From Limnochordaceae bacterium (lineage in GTDB: Bacteria > Bacillota > Limnochordia > Limnochordales > Geochordaceae), in assembly GCA_014896295.1 (NCBI GenBank), contig JADBKR010000005.1:310001-374000 (forward strand): a stretch of DNA of 64,000 bases. Direction: 5' to 3'. A program made the position numbers and the translations under genes. How positions within the stretch are numbered: position 1 is the stretch's first letter; each line of letters opens with the position of its first letter. Shown here in pieces: positions 8,300-19,266 of this stretch. The notes below the pieces were generated by a model. The model was not told where the DNA came from. It ran no database searches and worked only from the letters and a program-made list of their open reading frames with translations.

Positions 8300-8974
8300 C
8301 TATTCTGTTCCCCCGGGTATTTGGGCCATGCGATGACCTCCCGCCACGACCTCCCTCCCCGTCGGCGCTTGGTACAGCCGGTGCTTGTAGATGTAGTCGA
8401 CCACCGGCTCCGGTACCAGGTAGCGGATGGGCTGGCCCCTGCGCACCCGCTGCCGGATGTCGGACGAGGAAATGGAAAGCCCGGGCACCTGCACGACTGC
8501 GATGCGGTGCCGGAAACGACGGAAGAGCTCGCCCAGTGCCGACTCCAGCCGCTCGAGGTCGTAGCCCGGCCGGGTGGCTGCGATGAGGTGACACCGCTCC
8601 AGGAGCCGTTCCGGTTGCTTCCAGGTCAGGATCTCCAGGATGGCGTCGGCTCCCGTGATGAAGTACAGTTCGGCATCGGGCGGCAGGCCGTGTCGCGCCT
8701 GCTCCACGGTGTCCACCGTGTAGCTCGGCCCCGGCCGGTCGATGTCCAGACGGGAGACCTCGAAGTAAGGGTTGCTGAGTGTCGCCAGCACCGTCATCAG
8801 GTACCGGTGTTCGGCGGGGGTCACGTCCATGGCGCTCTTGTGCGGCGGCCAGCCGGACGGCACGAACCAGACCCGCTCCAGCCCGAACTCCACCCGCGCC
8901 CCCTCGGCGGTCACCAGGTGCCCGTAATGGATAGGGTCGAAGGTGCCTCCCATCAGCCCGATGCGGATACTCAC
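8300..8974 (-). CDS. nadD: nicotinate-nucleotide adenylyltransferase
   Basis: This enzyme converts nicotinate mononucleotide and ATP to deamido-NAD, the shared step of de novo and salvage NAD synthesis. It has 224 aa. The nucleotidyltransferase start GGTFDPIHYGHL, the VPSGWPPHK motif and the C-terminal SISSSDIRQRV motif (SxTxxR type) are clear. Its start overlaps the proA stop by 4 nt, so the two are translationally coupled. Confidence 0.96.
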   Translation of the reverse strand: MSIRIGLMGGTFDPIHYGHLVTAEGARVEFGLERVWFVPSGWPPHKSAMDVTPAEHRYLMTVLATLSNPYFEVSRLDIDRPGPSYTVDTVEQARHGLPPDAELYFITGADAILEILTWKQPERLLERCHLIAATRPGYDLERLESALGELFRRFRHRIAVVQVPGLSISSSDIRQRVRRGQPIRYLVPEPVVDYIYKHRLYQAPTGREVVAGGHRMAQIPGGTE

Positions 8975-10284
8975 TCGCGTACCTGCCCGTCCCCGAAGAC
9001 TACGAACCGCGTCGTCGTGAGCGCCTCCAGCCCCATGGGGCCCCGGGCGTGGAGCTTTTGCGTGCTGATGCCGATCTCCGCGCCGAATCCAAACTCGCCG
9101 CCGTCGGTGAACCGGGTCGAGGCGTTGACGTATACCGCCGCGCTGTCGACCTCCCGCACGAACCGGCGCGCTGCCGCCAGATCCTGCGTCACGATGGCCT
9201 CCGAGTGCCCCGTGGAATACCGGGCGATGTGTTCGAGCGCCTCGTCCAGGCTCTCCACGACCCGCACCGCCAGGATCAGGTCCAGGTACTCCGTGGCCCA
9301 GTCGGCCTCAGTGGCAGGCACCGCCTGGGGAATGACCTCGCGGGTGGCCGGGCACCCGCGGATCTCGACGCCCAGCTCCCGCAGACGGGCGCCCAGCCGG
9401 GCGAGGTCGCCCCGGGCCGCCACGTCGCGGTGGACCAGCAGCGTCTCCACGGCGTTGCAGACCGTGGGGCGCTGGATCTTGGCGTTGAGGACGATCCGTT
9501 CCGCCATCTCGTAGGAGGCCGAGGCGTCCAGGTAGATGTGGCAGTTGCCCGCGCCCGTCTCGATGACAGGCACGGATGCCTGCTCCACCACCGTGCGGAT
9601 CAGCTCGGGCCCTCCCCGCGGGATCAGCAGATCGATCCATCCCCGGGCATGCATCAAGGCCACTGCGGCCCGGCGATCCGCTGTCGGCACCACGGCGATG
9701 GCCCCTTCCGGCACTCCTTCGCCCTGAGCCGCCTCCGCCAGCACGCGGCCGATGGCCAGGGAGGTCTCGAGCGCCTCCGAACCGCCCCGCAGGACGACCG
9801 CGTTGGCCGACTTGATGCAAAGGGCCGCCGCGTCGGCGGTGACGTCGGGCCGTGACTCGTAGATGACCCCGATCACCCCCAGGGGCACCCGGATCTCCGT
9901 GATCTCCAACCCGTTGGGCCGCCGCCACGAGCGGACGGCCCGTGCCAGAGGGTCTTCGAGCGCCGCCACCTGCTCGATGCCCCTCGCCACCCGCTCCAGC
10001 CGGACCTCGTCGAGCAACAGCCGGTCGACGAGCGCCGCGCGCAAGCCGGCCGCCCTGGCTCGCTCCACGTCGTCGCGGTTGGCCTGCAAGATGGCCGCGG
10101 CGTGCCGGCGCAGGGCTGCTGCCATTGCAAGCAAAGCCCGATCCCGGGCCTTCGACTCCATCCGGGCAAGAAGCCGGGCCGCCTGCCGGGCGCCGGAAGC
10201 GAGCCGGCGCACGGTCTCTTCGGGCGACGGCTCGCCCTTCTCCCCAGACGTCCGCCGGTCAAGGGCAGGCGATGGGAGGCTCAT
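8971..10284 (-). CDS. proA: glutamate-5-semialdehyde dehydrogenase (gamma-glutamyl phosphate reductase)
   Basis: Second step of proline synthesis: NADPH-dependent reduction of gamma-glutamyl phosphate. It has 437 aa with the family motifs GVIYESRPDVTADAAALCIKS (seen as YESRPDVT and LCIKSANAVVLRGG). The catalytic-Cys region is QRPTVCNAVETLLVH and the end is FGFGAEIGISTQKLHARGPMG. It lies 6 nt after proB in the same transcript, and its end overlaps nadD. Confidence 0.96.
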   Translation of the reverse strand: MSLPSPALDRRTSGEKGEPSPEETVRRLASGARQAARLLARMESKARDRALLAMAAALRRHAAAILQANRDDVERARAAGLRAALVDRLLLDEVRLERVARGIEQVAALEDPLARAVRSWRRPNGLEITEIRVPLGVIGVIYESRPDVTADAAALCIKSANAVVLRGGSEALETSLAIGRVLAEAAQGEGVPEGAIAVVPTADRRAAVALMHARGWIDLLIPRGGPELIRTVVEQASVPVIETGAGNCHIYLDASASYEMAERIVLNAKIQRPTVCNAVETLLVHRDVAARGDLARLGARLRELGVEIRGCPATREVIPQAVPATEADWATEYLDLILAVRVVESLDEALEHIARYSTGHSEAIVTQDLAAARRFVREVDSAAVYVNASTRFTDGGEFGFGAEIGISTQKLHARGPMGLEALTTTRFVVFGDGQVRE

Positions 10285-10290
10285 CGAAGC

Positions 10291-11466
10291 TCAGGCCCCC
10301 TTCTGCCGGGCTTCGCCGCCCGCCACGGCCACGAACTCGTCACGATGCACGACCTCCCAGGAGGTGCGCACGCGGCTCACCACGGCGGCGAGCTCCGTGG
10401 AGTGGCGACCCCTGGCGCGGCGAAGCTCGTCGCTCGAGAACCTCACGATGCCTCGCCCGACCTCCTGGCCACCGGGGTCCGTCACGCTCACCACCGCGCC
10501 GGCAGGGAACTCCCCCACCACTTCCACCACGCCGCTCGCCAGAAGGCTCCTTCCCTGGCGCACCAGCGCCTGAGCGGCCCCTTCGTCGATGACCACGGCA
10601 CCCGTGGAACGCGGGTAGAAGGCGAGCCACCGCTTCTTGCCCCGCAGCACCTCGGGAGCAGGCTCGAAGAACGTGCCGACCGACGCGCCGGAGAAGAGGC
10701 GCTCCACTACGCCGGGCTCCGCTCGGGCCAGCACGGTCGGAATCCCCGCGGCACCCGCCATGCGGGCCGCCTGCAGCTTGGTGGCCACGCCGCCCGTCCC
10801 CATCGGGCCTCCTGAAGCGCGGCGGCTCACCAGGCCGTCGAGCGCGTCGCCGAAGGCGACCGCCGGGATCCGGCGGGCCTGCGGGTCGCGCCGCGGGTCG
10901 CCCGAGTACAACCCGTCGACGTCGGAGAGGATGACGAGCAGATCGGCCTCCACCAGGACGGCCACCATGGCCGCCAGCCGGTCGTTGTCTCCGACGCGGA
11001 TCTCGTCGACGGCCACGGTGTCGTTTTCGTTGACGATGGGGATCACGCCGCGCCCGAGCAGTGTCTCCATCGTGCGGTAGGCATGGGTGAAGCGCTTGCG
11101 GTCCCGCAAATCGTCCGCGGTGAGCAGCACCTGGGCACACGTGCGGCCCTGCTCGGCCAGCAGCGCTTCGTACACGCCGACGAGCACGCCCTGGCCCACG
11201 GCGGCAGCTGCCTGCTTCTCCGGGAGGGAGCTGGGGCGGCGTTTGAGCCCGAGGCGGGGCCAGCCGAGCGCAATCGCCCCCGAGCTGACCAGCACCGCCT
11301 GGCGGCGGGGCGGGCCCTGGATCAACGCATCGACCTCGCGGCAGACGGCCCCCAGAAGCTCCAGCCGGGGAGCCCCGCGTCCATCCGAGACGCTGCTGCT
11401 GCCGATCTTCAGCACCACGCGGCGGGCGCCGCGCACCCACGGCCCCAGACCCCTGGCGTCGGTCAC
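10291..11466 (-). CDS. proB: glutamate 5-kinase with PUA domain
   Basis: First step of proline synthesis, phosphorylating glutamate, and normally feedback-inhibited by proline. The amino acid kinase domain shows VVLKIGSSSV, VSSGAIALG, IPIVNENDTVAVDE and DNDRLAAMVA. A C-terminal PUA domain begins near TGAVVIDEGA. The GTG at 11466 was chosen because GGAG lies 9 nt upstream; an extension to 11514 is open but lacks a site. It is followed at once by proA. Confidence 0.94.
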   Translation of the reverse strand: MTDARGLGPWVRGARRVVLKIGSSSVSDGRGAPRLELLGAVCREVDALIQGPPRRQAVLVSSGAIALGWPRLGLKRRPSSLPEKQAAAAVGQGVLVGVYEALLAEQGRTCAQVLLTADDLRDRKRFTHAYRTMETLLGRGVIPIVNENDTVAVDEIRVGDNDRLAAMVAVLVEADLLVILSDVDGLYSGDPRRDPQARRIPAVAFGDALDGLVSRRASGGPMGTGGVATKLQAARMAGAAGIPTVLARAEPGVVERLFSGASVGTFFEPAPEVLRGKKRWLAFYPRSTGAVVIDEGAAQALVRQGRSLLASGVVEVVGEFPAGAVVSVTDPGGQEVGRGIVRFSSDELRRARGRHSTELAAVVSRVRTSWEVVHRDEFVAVAGGEARQKGA

Positions 11467-11545
11467 TCGACGATGCTCCTGGCTGTCACGTCCGAGACCC
11501 ACTACCGAGCGCACTATTTCGTGCCGCCATGTGCCATTCCTTCAC

Positions 11546-13292
<1,747 letters not shown>

Positions 13293-13305
13293 GAACAAGA
13301 CGGGC

Positions 13306-13710
13306 TCACCGTCCACCCGTCGTCCACCCATGACGGTGTTGGCCATCTCGTCGTTCACCCCCATCTTCCACTCGCTCCACGATGCGTACGTGCTTCGGGT
13401 ACTGCTTGACGATCTCGTCGAGCCCCCACAGGGCCGCCTCCAGCACCGCCTGGGCCTTCACCCACGCCGTGGCGCCGTCGCCACCTGCTGGCGGCTCGCT
13501 CGTCACCGCCAGGGCGACGAGCCCCTCTCCGGCCTCCAGGTGGGCCCGCTCGCCCAGGTACCGCACGGCGGCGAGCGCGGCCGTCTGCACGATGGCCGAT
13601 GCTGCCGCACACACGATGTCTTTTCCGTAAGGCCCCCAACCGGCATGCCCGCTCGCCCGGAGGCCCGTGATCGCACCGGAGGTTTGCCGGCTGACCTCCA
13701 CCGTCAGCAT
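13306..13710 (-). CDS. prp: ribosomal-processing cysteine protease Prp
   Basis: Removes the N-terminal extension of bL27, essential in Staphylococcus. The 134-aa product has the catalytic His in [11 protein letters not shown] and the catalytic Cys in [11 protein letters not shown], spaced as in the family. It lies between rplU and rpmA, 13 nt upstream of the L27 start. The last ~20 residues (Arg/His/Gly-rich) extend beyond the usual C-terminus. Confidence 0.93.
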   Translation of the reverse strand: MLTVEVSRQTSGAITGLRASGHAGWGPYGKDIVCAAASAIVQTAALAAVRYLGERAHLEAGEGLVALAVTSEPPAGGDGATAWVKAQAVLEAALWGLDEIVKQYPKHVRIVERVEDGGERRDGQHRHGWTTGGR

Positions 13711-13729
13711 GGGCGGTCGCCGGCCGGCC

Positions 13730-14056
13730 TCACGTCGCGGGCCCCTCGATGCTCCGGATCTCCAGCCGCGTGAACGGCTGCCGGTGCCCCCGGCGGCGCC
13801 GGTAGTTGACTTTCGGCTTGTACTTGAACACCAGCACCTTGCGCCCCCGGCCGTGCTCCACCACCCGGGCCGTGGCCCGAGCGCCTTCCACCGTCGGGCT
13901 CCCCACGATGGTGCGCTCGCCTTGCCGCACCATCAGCACCCGGTCCACCGGGACCTCGTCGCCGACGTTGGCTGCGATCCGCTCCACCGTGATGAGGTCG
14001 CCGGGGCTCACCCGGTACTGTCGCCCTCCCAGTTCGACGACGGCGTAGTCTGCCAC
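13730..14056 (-). CDS. rplU: ribosomal protein bL21
   Basis: Binds 23S rRNA in the large subunit. 108 aa from the GTG at 14056, with [18 protein letters not shown] and the C-terminal [15 protein letters not shown] motif. GGTGAGG lies 5 nt before this GTG; a longer open frame to 14134 runs into the promoter and is rejected. First gene of the L21-Prp-L27 transcript. Confidence 0.95.
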   Translation of the reverse strand: MADYAVVELGGRQYRVSPGDLITVERIAANVGDEVPVDRVLMVRQGERTIVGSPTVEGARATARVVEHGRGRKVLVFKYKPKVNYRRRRGHRQPFTRLEIRSIEGPAT

Positions 14057-14105
14057 GTTGTCCTCACCCTTCGACCGCTCGCACCTTCGTACCATGCACT
14101 GTGCG

Positions 14106-14134
14106 ATTGTAACATCCGTCGCATGGGCCGTCAA
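14106..14134 (-). promoter_or_regulatory. sigma-A type promoter of rplU-prp-rpmA
   Basis: On the minus strand: -35 TTGACG (14129-14134), a 17-nt spacer and -10 TACAAT (14106-14111). The start site would fall near 14099, leaving a leader of about 40 nt before the rplU GTG. It lies between rng and rplU, just beyond the rng stop codon. Confidence 0.8.
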
Positions 14135-14138
14135 AGCC

Positions 14139-15884
14139 TCAACGCACCCGGTCCTCTACCGGCGAGACGACCCGGCCCTTGGCATAGGTCCGGAAGACTT
14201 TGGTGATTTCCACCTTGAGGCGCCGGCCGACGTGCCGGCCTCCACCCTCGATATCCACCACGTACCCCTCCAGGCGCGCGATACCGTCCTTGGGGTTGTT
14301 GACGTGGGGCTCCTCGACCTCCAGGTCCACCAGCTGCCCTTCCTTGACCGGCATGGCCTGCGCCTCGACCTCTTCCCGGCTCCCCAGGGAGAGCACGCGG
14401 ATCTCCTCCATGTGCACGTCCTCGCTGCCCCGCACGAAGATGACCCTTCCCGTCTCCCCCTCCAGCCGTCGCAAGTTGGCGCCGCCGGCCCCGATGACCT
14501 GTGCGGCCACCGAGGGATGCACGGCCAGGAGCATGGCGTCGGCCTGCGACGAGCGGGCCAGGTCCGCGATCTGCCGTTCCACCTTTTGGGCCATGGTCAC
14601 CTCGGAAAGGACCCGCCCCGTTCCCTGGCAATAGGGGCAGGGGCGCTGCAGCACGGCGTAAAGGTCCTCCCGCACCTTCTTGCGCGTCAGTTCCACGAGC
14701 CCCAGCCGGGTGAATCCCAGGACGTGGGTGCGGGTGCGGTCCTTCTTGAGCTCCTCGGTGAGCCGGGAGAGGACCTGCTCCTGGTCTTCCTTGCGGTCCA
14801 TGTCGATGAAGTCGATGAGGATGATGCCCCCGAGATCCCGCAGCCGCAGCTGCCGGGCGATCTCGACGGCTGCCTCGAGGTTGGTGTGCAAGACCGTGTC
14901 GGCGAGGTTGGTCGTGCCCGTGTAGCGGCCGGTGTTGACGTCGATGGCCGTGAACGCCTCGGTGTGGTCGATCACCAGGTAACCGCCGCACTCGAGCCAT
15001 ACCCGCCGGTCCAGGGCCCGCTCGATCTGGGGCTCGATGCCGAACTCGTCGAAAATGGGCCGCTCCCCTTGGTAGAGCTGCAGCCGATCCCGTATCGAAA
15101 GCCCCACCGACTCCGCCAGGTCGACGATCTTCTGGTACTCCTGGCGAGAGTCGACCACGATGCGCGAAAGCTCCTCGGTGAACACGTCGCGGACGAGCCG
15201 GTACACGAGGTCGTGGTCCCGGTAGAGGATCGACGGGACGGGAGCCCTCCTCGCCCGCTGGTGGACCCGATCCCACACCCGCAACAGAAAGCGCAGATCC
15301 TGCTGGAGCTCGGCCTCATCGTGCCCTTCCGCCACCGTCCTGACGATGAGGCCCATCCCGCGGGGGCGCATCTTGCGGGCGATGGCCTTCAGGCGGTCTC
15401 GCTCCTGTTCGTCGGCGATACGCCGGGAGATCCCGACGTACTCGTTGAACGGCATCAGCACCAGATAGCGGCCCGGCAGGCTGAGGCTGGTCACGACCCG
15501 GGCGCCCTTGGTGCCGATGGGTTCCTTCACGACCTGGACGACGACGTCCTGGCCTTCTCGCAAGCGGCTGGGCTGGCGAGAGGCCCGGCGCGGGATCGCC
15601 TCGACCCCCTCGTCCTCCGCCCCCTCTCCCCCGTGGTCATGGTTACGGCCGTCGAGATACGGAACGGCGTCCCCCAAATAGAGAAAAGCGTTGCGCTCGA
15701 GACCGATGTTGACGAAGGCGGCCTGCATCCCCGGCAAGACGTTCTCGACGCGGCCCTTGTAGATGTTACCTGCGACCCGCTCGTGAGCCTCCCTCTCCGT
15801 GAACAGCTCCATCAGCCGGCGATCCTCGAGCAGTGCTGCCCGCGTCTCCCCGTGCCCCACGTTGATGACGATCTCCCGTACCAT
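14139..15884 (-). CDS. rng: ribonuclease G/E family endoribonuclease with C-terminal TRAM-like domain
   Basis: 581 aa. It has an N-terminal S1 domain (NIYKGRVENVLPGMQAAFVN) split by a charged insert near residues 80-105, then the catalytic domain with FTAIDVNTGRYTG and IIIDFIDM-type motifs (here LIDFIDMDRKEDQ). The zinc-link CPYCQGTGR follows. After it come a KH-like stretch (VIGAGGANLRRLEGETG) and a TRAM-like beta domain beginning VKEGQLVDLEVEEPHVN. It likely processes rRNA or mRNA. Its gene precedes rplU, a common arrangement. Confidence 0.92.
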   Translation of the reverse strand: MVREIVINVGHGETRAALLEDRRLMELFTEREAHERVAGNIYKGRVENVLPGMQAAFVNIGLERNAFLYLGDAVPYLDGRNHDHGGEGAEDEGVEAIPRRASRQPSRLREGQDVVVQVVKEPIGTKGARVVTSLSLPGRYLVLMPFNEYVGISRRIADEQERDRLKAIARKMRPRGMGLIVRTVAEGHDEAELQQDLRFLLRVWDRVHQRARRAPVPSILYRDHDLVYRLVRDVFTEELSRIVVDSRQEYQKIVDLAESVGLSIRDRLQLYQGERPIFDEFGIEPQIERALDRRVWLECGGYLVIDHTEAFTAIDVNTGRYTGTTNLADTVLHTNLEAAVEIARQLRLRDLGGIILIDFIDMDRKEDQEQVLSRLTEELKKDRTRTHVLGFTRLGLVELTRKKVREDLYAVLQRPCPYCQGTGRVLSEVTMAQKVERQIADLARSSQADAMLLAVHPSVAAQVIGAGGANLRRLEGETGRVIFVRGSEDVHMEEIRVLSLGSREEVEAQAMPVKEGQLVDLEVEEPHVNNPKDGIARLEGYVVDIEGGGRHVGRRLKVEITKVFRTYAKGRVVSPVEDRVR

Positions 15885-15989
15885 CTCCCCCGTTCAACTC
15901 CTAACCTTCATACCTCAACCCCCAAAGCGTTCGGATGGCCCCGAAGCTGCCATGCCGGTCCCGACCCGTTCGGCGTCGCTTCCCTCTCT

Positions 15990-16916
15990 TTATAGCCTTC
16001 GGGCGGGCAGGCTCGCCACCGGGGTGCTGGCACCCCGCCCCACCAGCACCCGCAGCACCTCCCCCTCGTCGGTGAGTCCCACGAGCCGGCCGCTGGGGTC
16101 GGCCACCACCACCAGGTGGTACCGGTCCGGCACCAACCGGTCCGCCACCTGCATCACCGTAGCCGCCCCGGGCGCCACCAGGATGCGCCCCTCCATCACC
16201 CCGCTCACCGCCCGGCGCGACCCTGCCTGGCGGGCCAGGTAGTACGCCCAGCTCCCAGAGGCTCGCTGCCGCTCCCCCCGCGCGGCGTGCAGCAAGAACA
16301 AACCCATGACCGCGCTCCACAGGCCTTCGCCCCGCACGGCGAACTGCCAGGCGGCCACGATCGCCATGACGGCCCCTGCGATCTCGCCCGCCAGGCTCAC
16401 CTGGCGGGTCGCGGTCCGGAACCCCATCCGCCGGGCGAGCAACGCCCGTAGCAACCGGCCGCCATCCAGGGGAAAGGCGGGCAGCAGGTTGAAGGCGCCC
16501 AGGCCGAGGTGGTCCCACCCCCACTGGGTCAACATGGCGACGGCGAAGCCGGCAGGGCCTCCGTCGGATGGTACGCTGTCATGGGCTGCCCCGAGAGCCC
16601 GCCCTGCGGCCACGAGGGCGAGCCCCGCCATCAGGCTCGCCGCGGGCCCGGCGAAGATGATCGGGATCTCGTCCGCGGGCTCTACCAGGGCCGCCTCGTC
16701 GAGCCGCGCGACCCCGCCGAAAGGGAGCAGCTGGATTTCGTGGGCCCGCACGCCCCGGCGCCGGGCCCAGACCACGTGGGCCACCTCGTGGGCCAGGACG
16801 GCTCCGAACAGCATGGCCGCCCGCATCCCCGCCCCCGCCAGCACCAGCAGGAGGGCGAGCAGGAGGAAGGCAGGATGCACGCGTACCCGGGTGCCACTCA
16901 GCGAAAAGAGTATCAC
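15990..16916 (-). CDS. SpoIVFB-like M50 site-2 metalloprotease with CBS-type C-terminus
   Basis: An intramembrane zinc protease of 308 aa. The zinc motif HEVAHVV is in the first part and the third ligand motif NLLPAFPLDGG in the middle, with several hydrophobic helices. The C-terminal ~80 residues resemble a CBS half (VMQVADRLVPD...VVVADPSGRLVGLTDEGEV), as in SpoIVFB. In spore formers this enzyme cleaves pro-sigma-K, but no SpoIVFA-like partner is adjacent, so the substrate is open. It lies between rodA and rng. Confidence 0.88.
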   Translation of the reverse strand: MILFSLSGTRVRVHPAFLLLALLLVLAGAGMRAAMLFGAVLAHEVAHVVWARRRGVRAHEIQLLPFGGVARLDEAALVEPADEIPIIFAGPAASLMAGLALVAAGRALGAAHDSVPSDGGPAGFAVAMLTQWGWDHLGLGAFNLLPAFPLDGGRLLRALLARRMGFRTATRQVSLAGEIAGAVMAIVAAWQFAVRGEGLWSAVMGLFLLHAARGERQRASGSWAYYLARQAGSRRAVSGVMEGRILVAPGAATVMQVADRLVPDRYHLVVVADPSGRLVGLTDEGEVLRVLVGRGASTPVASLPARRL

Positions 16917-17011
16917 AGGGCTGTCTGCCAGCCTTCCACGCCGGCCGGCCGGTCCCTCGCGCGAGCAGGCTCGGCTCCCTCCAGTCTATGAGACGAGACC
17001 CCACCGCTGCC

Positions 17012-18202
17012 CTACCAGGGCACCCGGCGCGCGCCCACTCCGGCGACCATGCCCAGCGCGGTGAGCGTGGCAAGCCCGTGACTGCCTCCGTAGCTCAACA
17101 GCGGCAGGGGAATGCCCATCACGGGCACCATCCCCAGCGTCATCCCCACGTTGAAGACCACGTGGAACCCGACCATGACCACGACCCCGGCCGCCAGGAG
17201 CGCCCCGCCTCTGTCCCTCGCCTGCGCGGCAATGGCGAGGCCGCGGCGAATGAGGACGAAGAAGAGCCCCAGCACCGCTGCCGCTCCGAAGAAGCCCAGC
17301 TCCTCCCCGATCACCGAGAAAATGAAGTCCGTGTGCCGGGCCGGGACGAAGGCCAGCTGCGTCTGCGGGCCCGAAAACAGACCCCGGCCAAACAGCTTGC
17401 CGGACCCTATGGCGATCACGGACTGCGACACGTTCCAACCGGCCCCCTGCCGGTAAGCCCCCGGATCCACGAAGACCGTCAGCCGCTGGATCTGGTGAGG
17501 CTTCAAGACCTCGAACCAGCCCAAATAGGTCACCACCACCGCGGCGGTGACCGCCAGGGCGGCGGCTCCGGCCATCCATCCCAGGTAGCGGGCCGGAGTC
17601 TGTGCCGCATATAGCATCCCCAGTAAAATCACTCCAAAAACCACGGCCGTCCCCAGGTCCGGCTGCGCCAGCACGAGACCGGCCATGCCGGCGGTGAGCC
17701 CGATCGGGACCGCCAGGTCCCGCCACGACTCAGGGGGCTTGCGCTGGCCCAGGTACTCGGCCAGCACCAGCACCAGGGCGACCTTGGCCAGCTCGGACGG
17801 CTGTACGGCAAAGGGGCCCAGGGGGAGCCATCCCTGCGTGCCTGCGACCCTCCGCCCCGCTACCAGCACCGCCACCAGGAGCGCGGCACCCAGGCCGTAG
17901 ACCACCCCGCTGGCCCGGAGCAGGCGCCGGTAATCCACGGCGACCGCCGCGACGAGCCCTATCAGCCCGGCCAGCAGGTTGATCGCCTGGCGCCGCAGGT
18001 AATAGCCGGGGTCGCCGACCACCCAGGATCGGGTCGCGGAGTAGACCATGACCGCGCCGATGATGGCCAGCGCCAGCGCGGAGGCGATCAAAGCCCCGTC
18101 GAGTCTGGGCGAAGAAGCGCCGCGCGGCCCTCCCCGGCCGGGACACGGCCTATCGCCTCGCGCCGACCGTGCGCCGCGGGCCCCGGATAGGCACGTTGGC
18201 AA
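17012..18202 (-). CDS. rodA: RodA peptidoglycan glycosyltransferase (SEDS family)
   Basis: Polymerises lipid II during elongation together with PBP2. About ten hydrophobic segments and the SEDS motifs are present: PFAVQPSELAKVALVL, AQPDLGTAVVF, and near the end VPVMGIPLPLLSYGGSH. The start is uncertain. The open frame begins at a TTG at 18202, overlapping minE by 53 nt, and no clear ribosome site marks an internal start before the first helix. It is grouped with PBP2 and mreBCD. Confidence 0.92.
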   Translation of the reverse strand: MPTCLSGARGARSARGDRPCPGRGGPRGASSPRLDGALIASALALAIIGAVMVYSATRSWVVGDPGYYLRRQAINLLAGLIGLVAAVAVDYRRLLRASGVVYGLGAALLVAVLVAGRRVAGTQGWLPLGPFAVQPSELAKVALVLVLAEYLGQRKPPESWRDLAVPIGLTAGMAGLVLAQPDLGTAVVFGVILLGMLYAAQTPARYLGWMAGAAALAVTAAVVVTYLGWFEVLKPHQIQRLTVFVDPGAYRQGAGWNVSQSVIAIGSGKLFGRGLFSGPQTQLAFVPARHTDFIFSVIGEELGFFGAAAVLGLFFVLIRRGLAIAAQARDRGGALLAAGVVVMVGFHVVFNVGMTLGMVPVMGIPLPLLSYGGSHGLATLTALGMVAGVGARRVPW

Positions 18203-18443
18203 CCAGCTCGACCTGGGCCTGGGTCCCCCTCGACGGGCTGCTGAGCGAGACCTGGATGCCGTCTTCGGCGACCTCGACGTAACGGGAGATGACCTCCAGC
18301 AGCTCGTCCTTGAGCGTATCGATCAGCCCCGGGGGCAGCTTCGCCCGGTCGTACTTGAGTACCAGCTGCAGGCGCTCGCTGGCCAGCTGCGCGCTGTTGG
18401 AGCTACGCTGGCCCGTCAGTCTTGCCCACCAGTCCATCTGCAC
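18150..18443 (-). CDS. minE: cell division topological specificity factor MinE
   Basis: Displaces MinD from the membrane and drives Min oscillation. 97 aa with the anti-MinCD segment ERLQLVLKYDRAKL and the topological domain LKDELLEVISRYVEV. Length and order after minD are typical. Its presence means an oscillating Min system of the Clostridia/Proteobacteria type rather than the DivIVA-anchored type of Bacillus. Confidence 0.94.
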   Translation of the reverse strand: MQMDWWARLTGQRSSNSAQLASERLQLVLKYDRAKLPPGLIDTLKDELLEVISRYVEVAEDGIQVSLSSPSRGTQAQVELVANVPIRGPRRTVGARR

Positions 18444-18459
18444 CCAGGCCCCCGATCCT

Positions 18460-19266
18460 TCACGACGCCGCCTTCGTGCCCCTGACCAGCTTCAACAGTC
18501 GAGCCATCAGGCTGCCGTCCTCCAGCTCGAGAAATGGCACCTCCTGCCCCTCGAGCCGCCGGGCGATGTTGCGGAAGGCCTGGCCCGCCCGCGAGTGCCC
18601 GTCCAGGACTGCAGGTTCACCCCGGTTGGTGGTGACGATGATCTCCTCGTCGTCGGGGACGATGCCGATGAGGGGAATGGCCAGGATCTCCAGCACGTCC
18701 CCGACCTCCATCATGTCCCCCCGCCGCACCATCCGCGGCCGGATGCGGTTGATGACCAGCTTCGGCTCGTACAGCTCCTTGCTCTCCAGGAGGCCGATGA
18801 CCCGGTCGGCGTCCCGGACGGCGGCGACTTCCGGGGTGGTGACGATGATCGCTTCCGTCGCACCCGCCACCGCCGTGTGGAACCCGTGGTCGATGCCCGC
18901 CGGCGAGTCGACCAGGACGTACTCGAACTCCTCCTGCAGCTGCGCCATGAGATCCCGCATCTGGGCGGGGGTGACCGCGTCCTTGCCCCGGGTCTGGGCC
19001 GCAGGCAACAGCGTCAGGTTTTCGGTACGCTTGTCCCGGATCAGGGCAGCCTTCAGCTTGCAGTTGCCCTCCACGACGTCGACCAGGTCGTAGACGATCC
19101 GGTTTTCGAGGCCCAGCACCACGTCCAGGTTGCGCAGGCCGATGTCCGCGTCGACCACCACGACCCGCCGCCCGTTCTGCGCCAGGGCTGCCCCCAGGTT
19201 GGCCGTGGTGGTCGTCTTGCCCACGCCCCCCTTGCCGCTGGTGATGACTATGACGCGCCCTGCCAT
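18460..19266 (-). CDS. minD: septum-site ATPase MinD
   Basis: Membrane ATPase that recruits MinC. The deviant Walker A GKGGVGKTTTTANLG, DADIGLRNLD and DSPAGID are present, and a C-terminal amphipathic helix (LMARLLKLVRG) fits the membrane-targeting sequence. The ATG at 19266 lies 9 nt after GAGGG; a GTG 6 nt upstream is too close to the site. minC overlaps its start by about 19 nt. Confidence 0.96.
   Translation of the reverse strand: MAGRVIVITSGKGGVGKTTTTANLGAALAQNGRRVVVVDADIGLRNLDVVLGLENRIVYDLVDVVEGNCKLKAALIRDKRTENLTLLPAAQTRGKDAVTPAQMRDLMAQLQEEFEYVLVDSPAGIDHGFHTAVAGATEAIIVTTPEVAAVRDADRVIGLLESKELYEPKLVINRIRPRMVRRGDMMEVGDVLEILAIPLIGIVPDDEEIIVTTNRGEPAVLDGHSRAGQAFRNIARRLEGQEVPFLELEDGSLMARLLKLVRGTKAAS

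Noticed and set aside
15989-15994. TATAAA on the minus strand upstream of rng as a -10 box
   Set aside because: It coincides with the stop codon region of the M50 gene and no -35 hexamer is found at 16-18 nt. A promoter is not supported.
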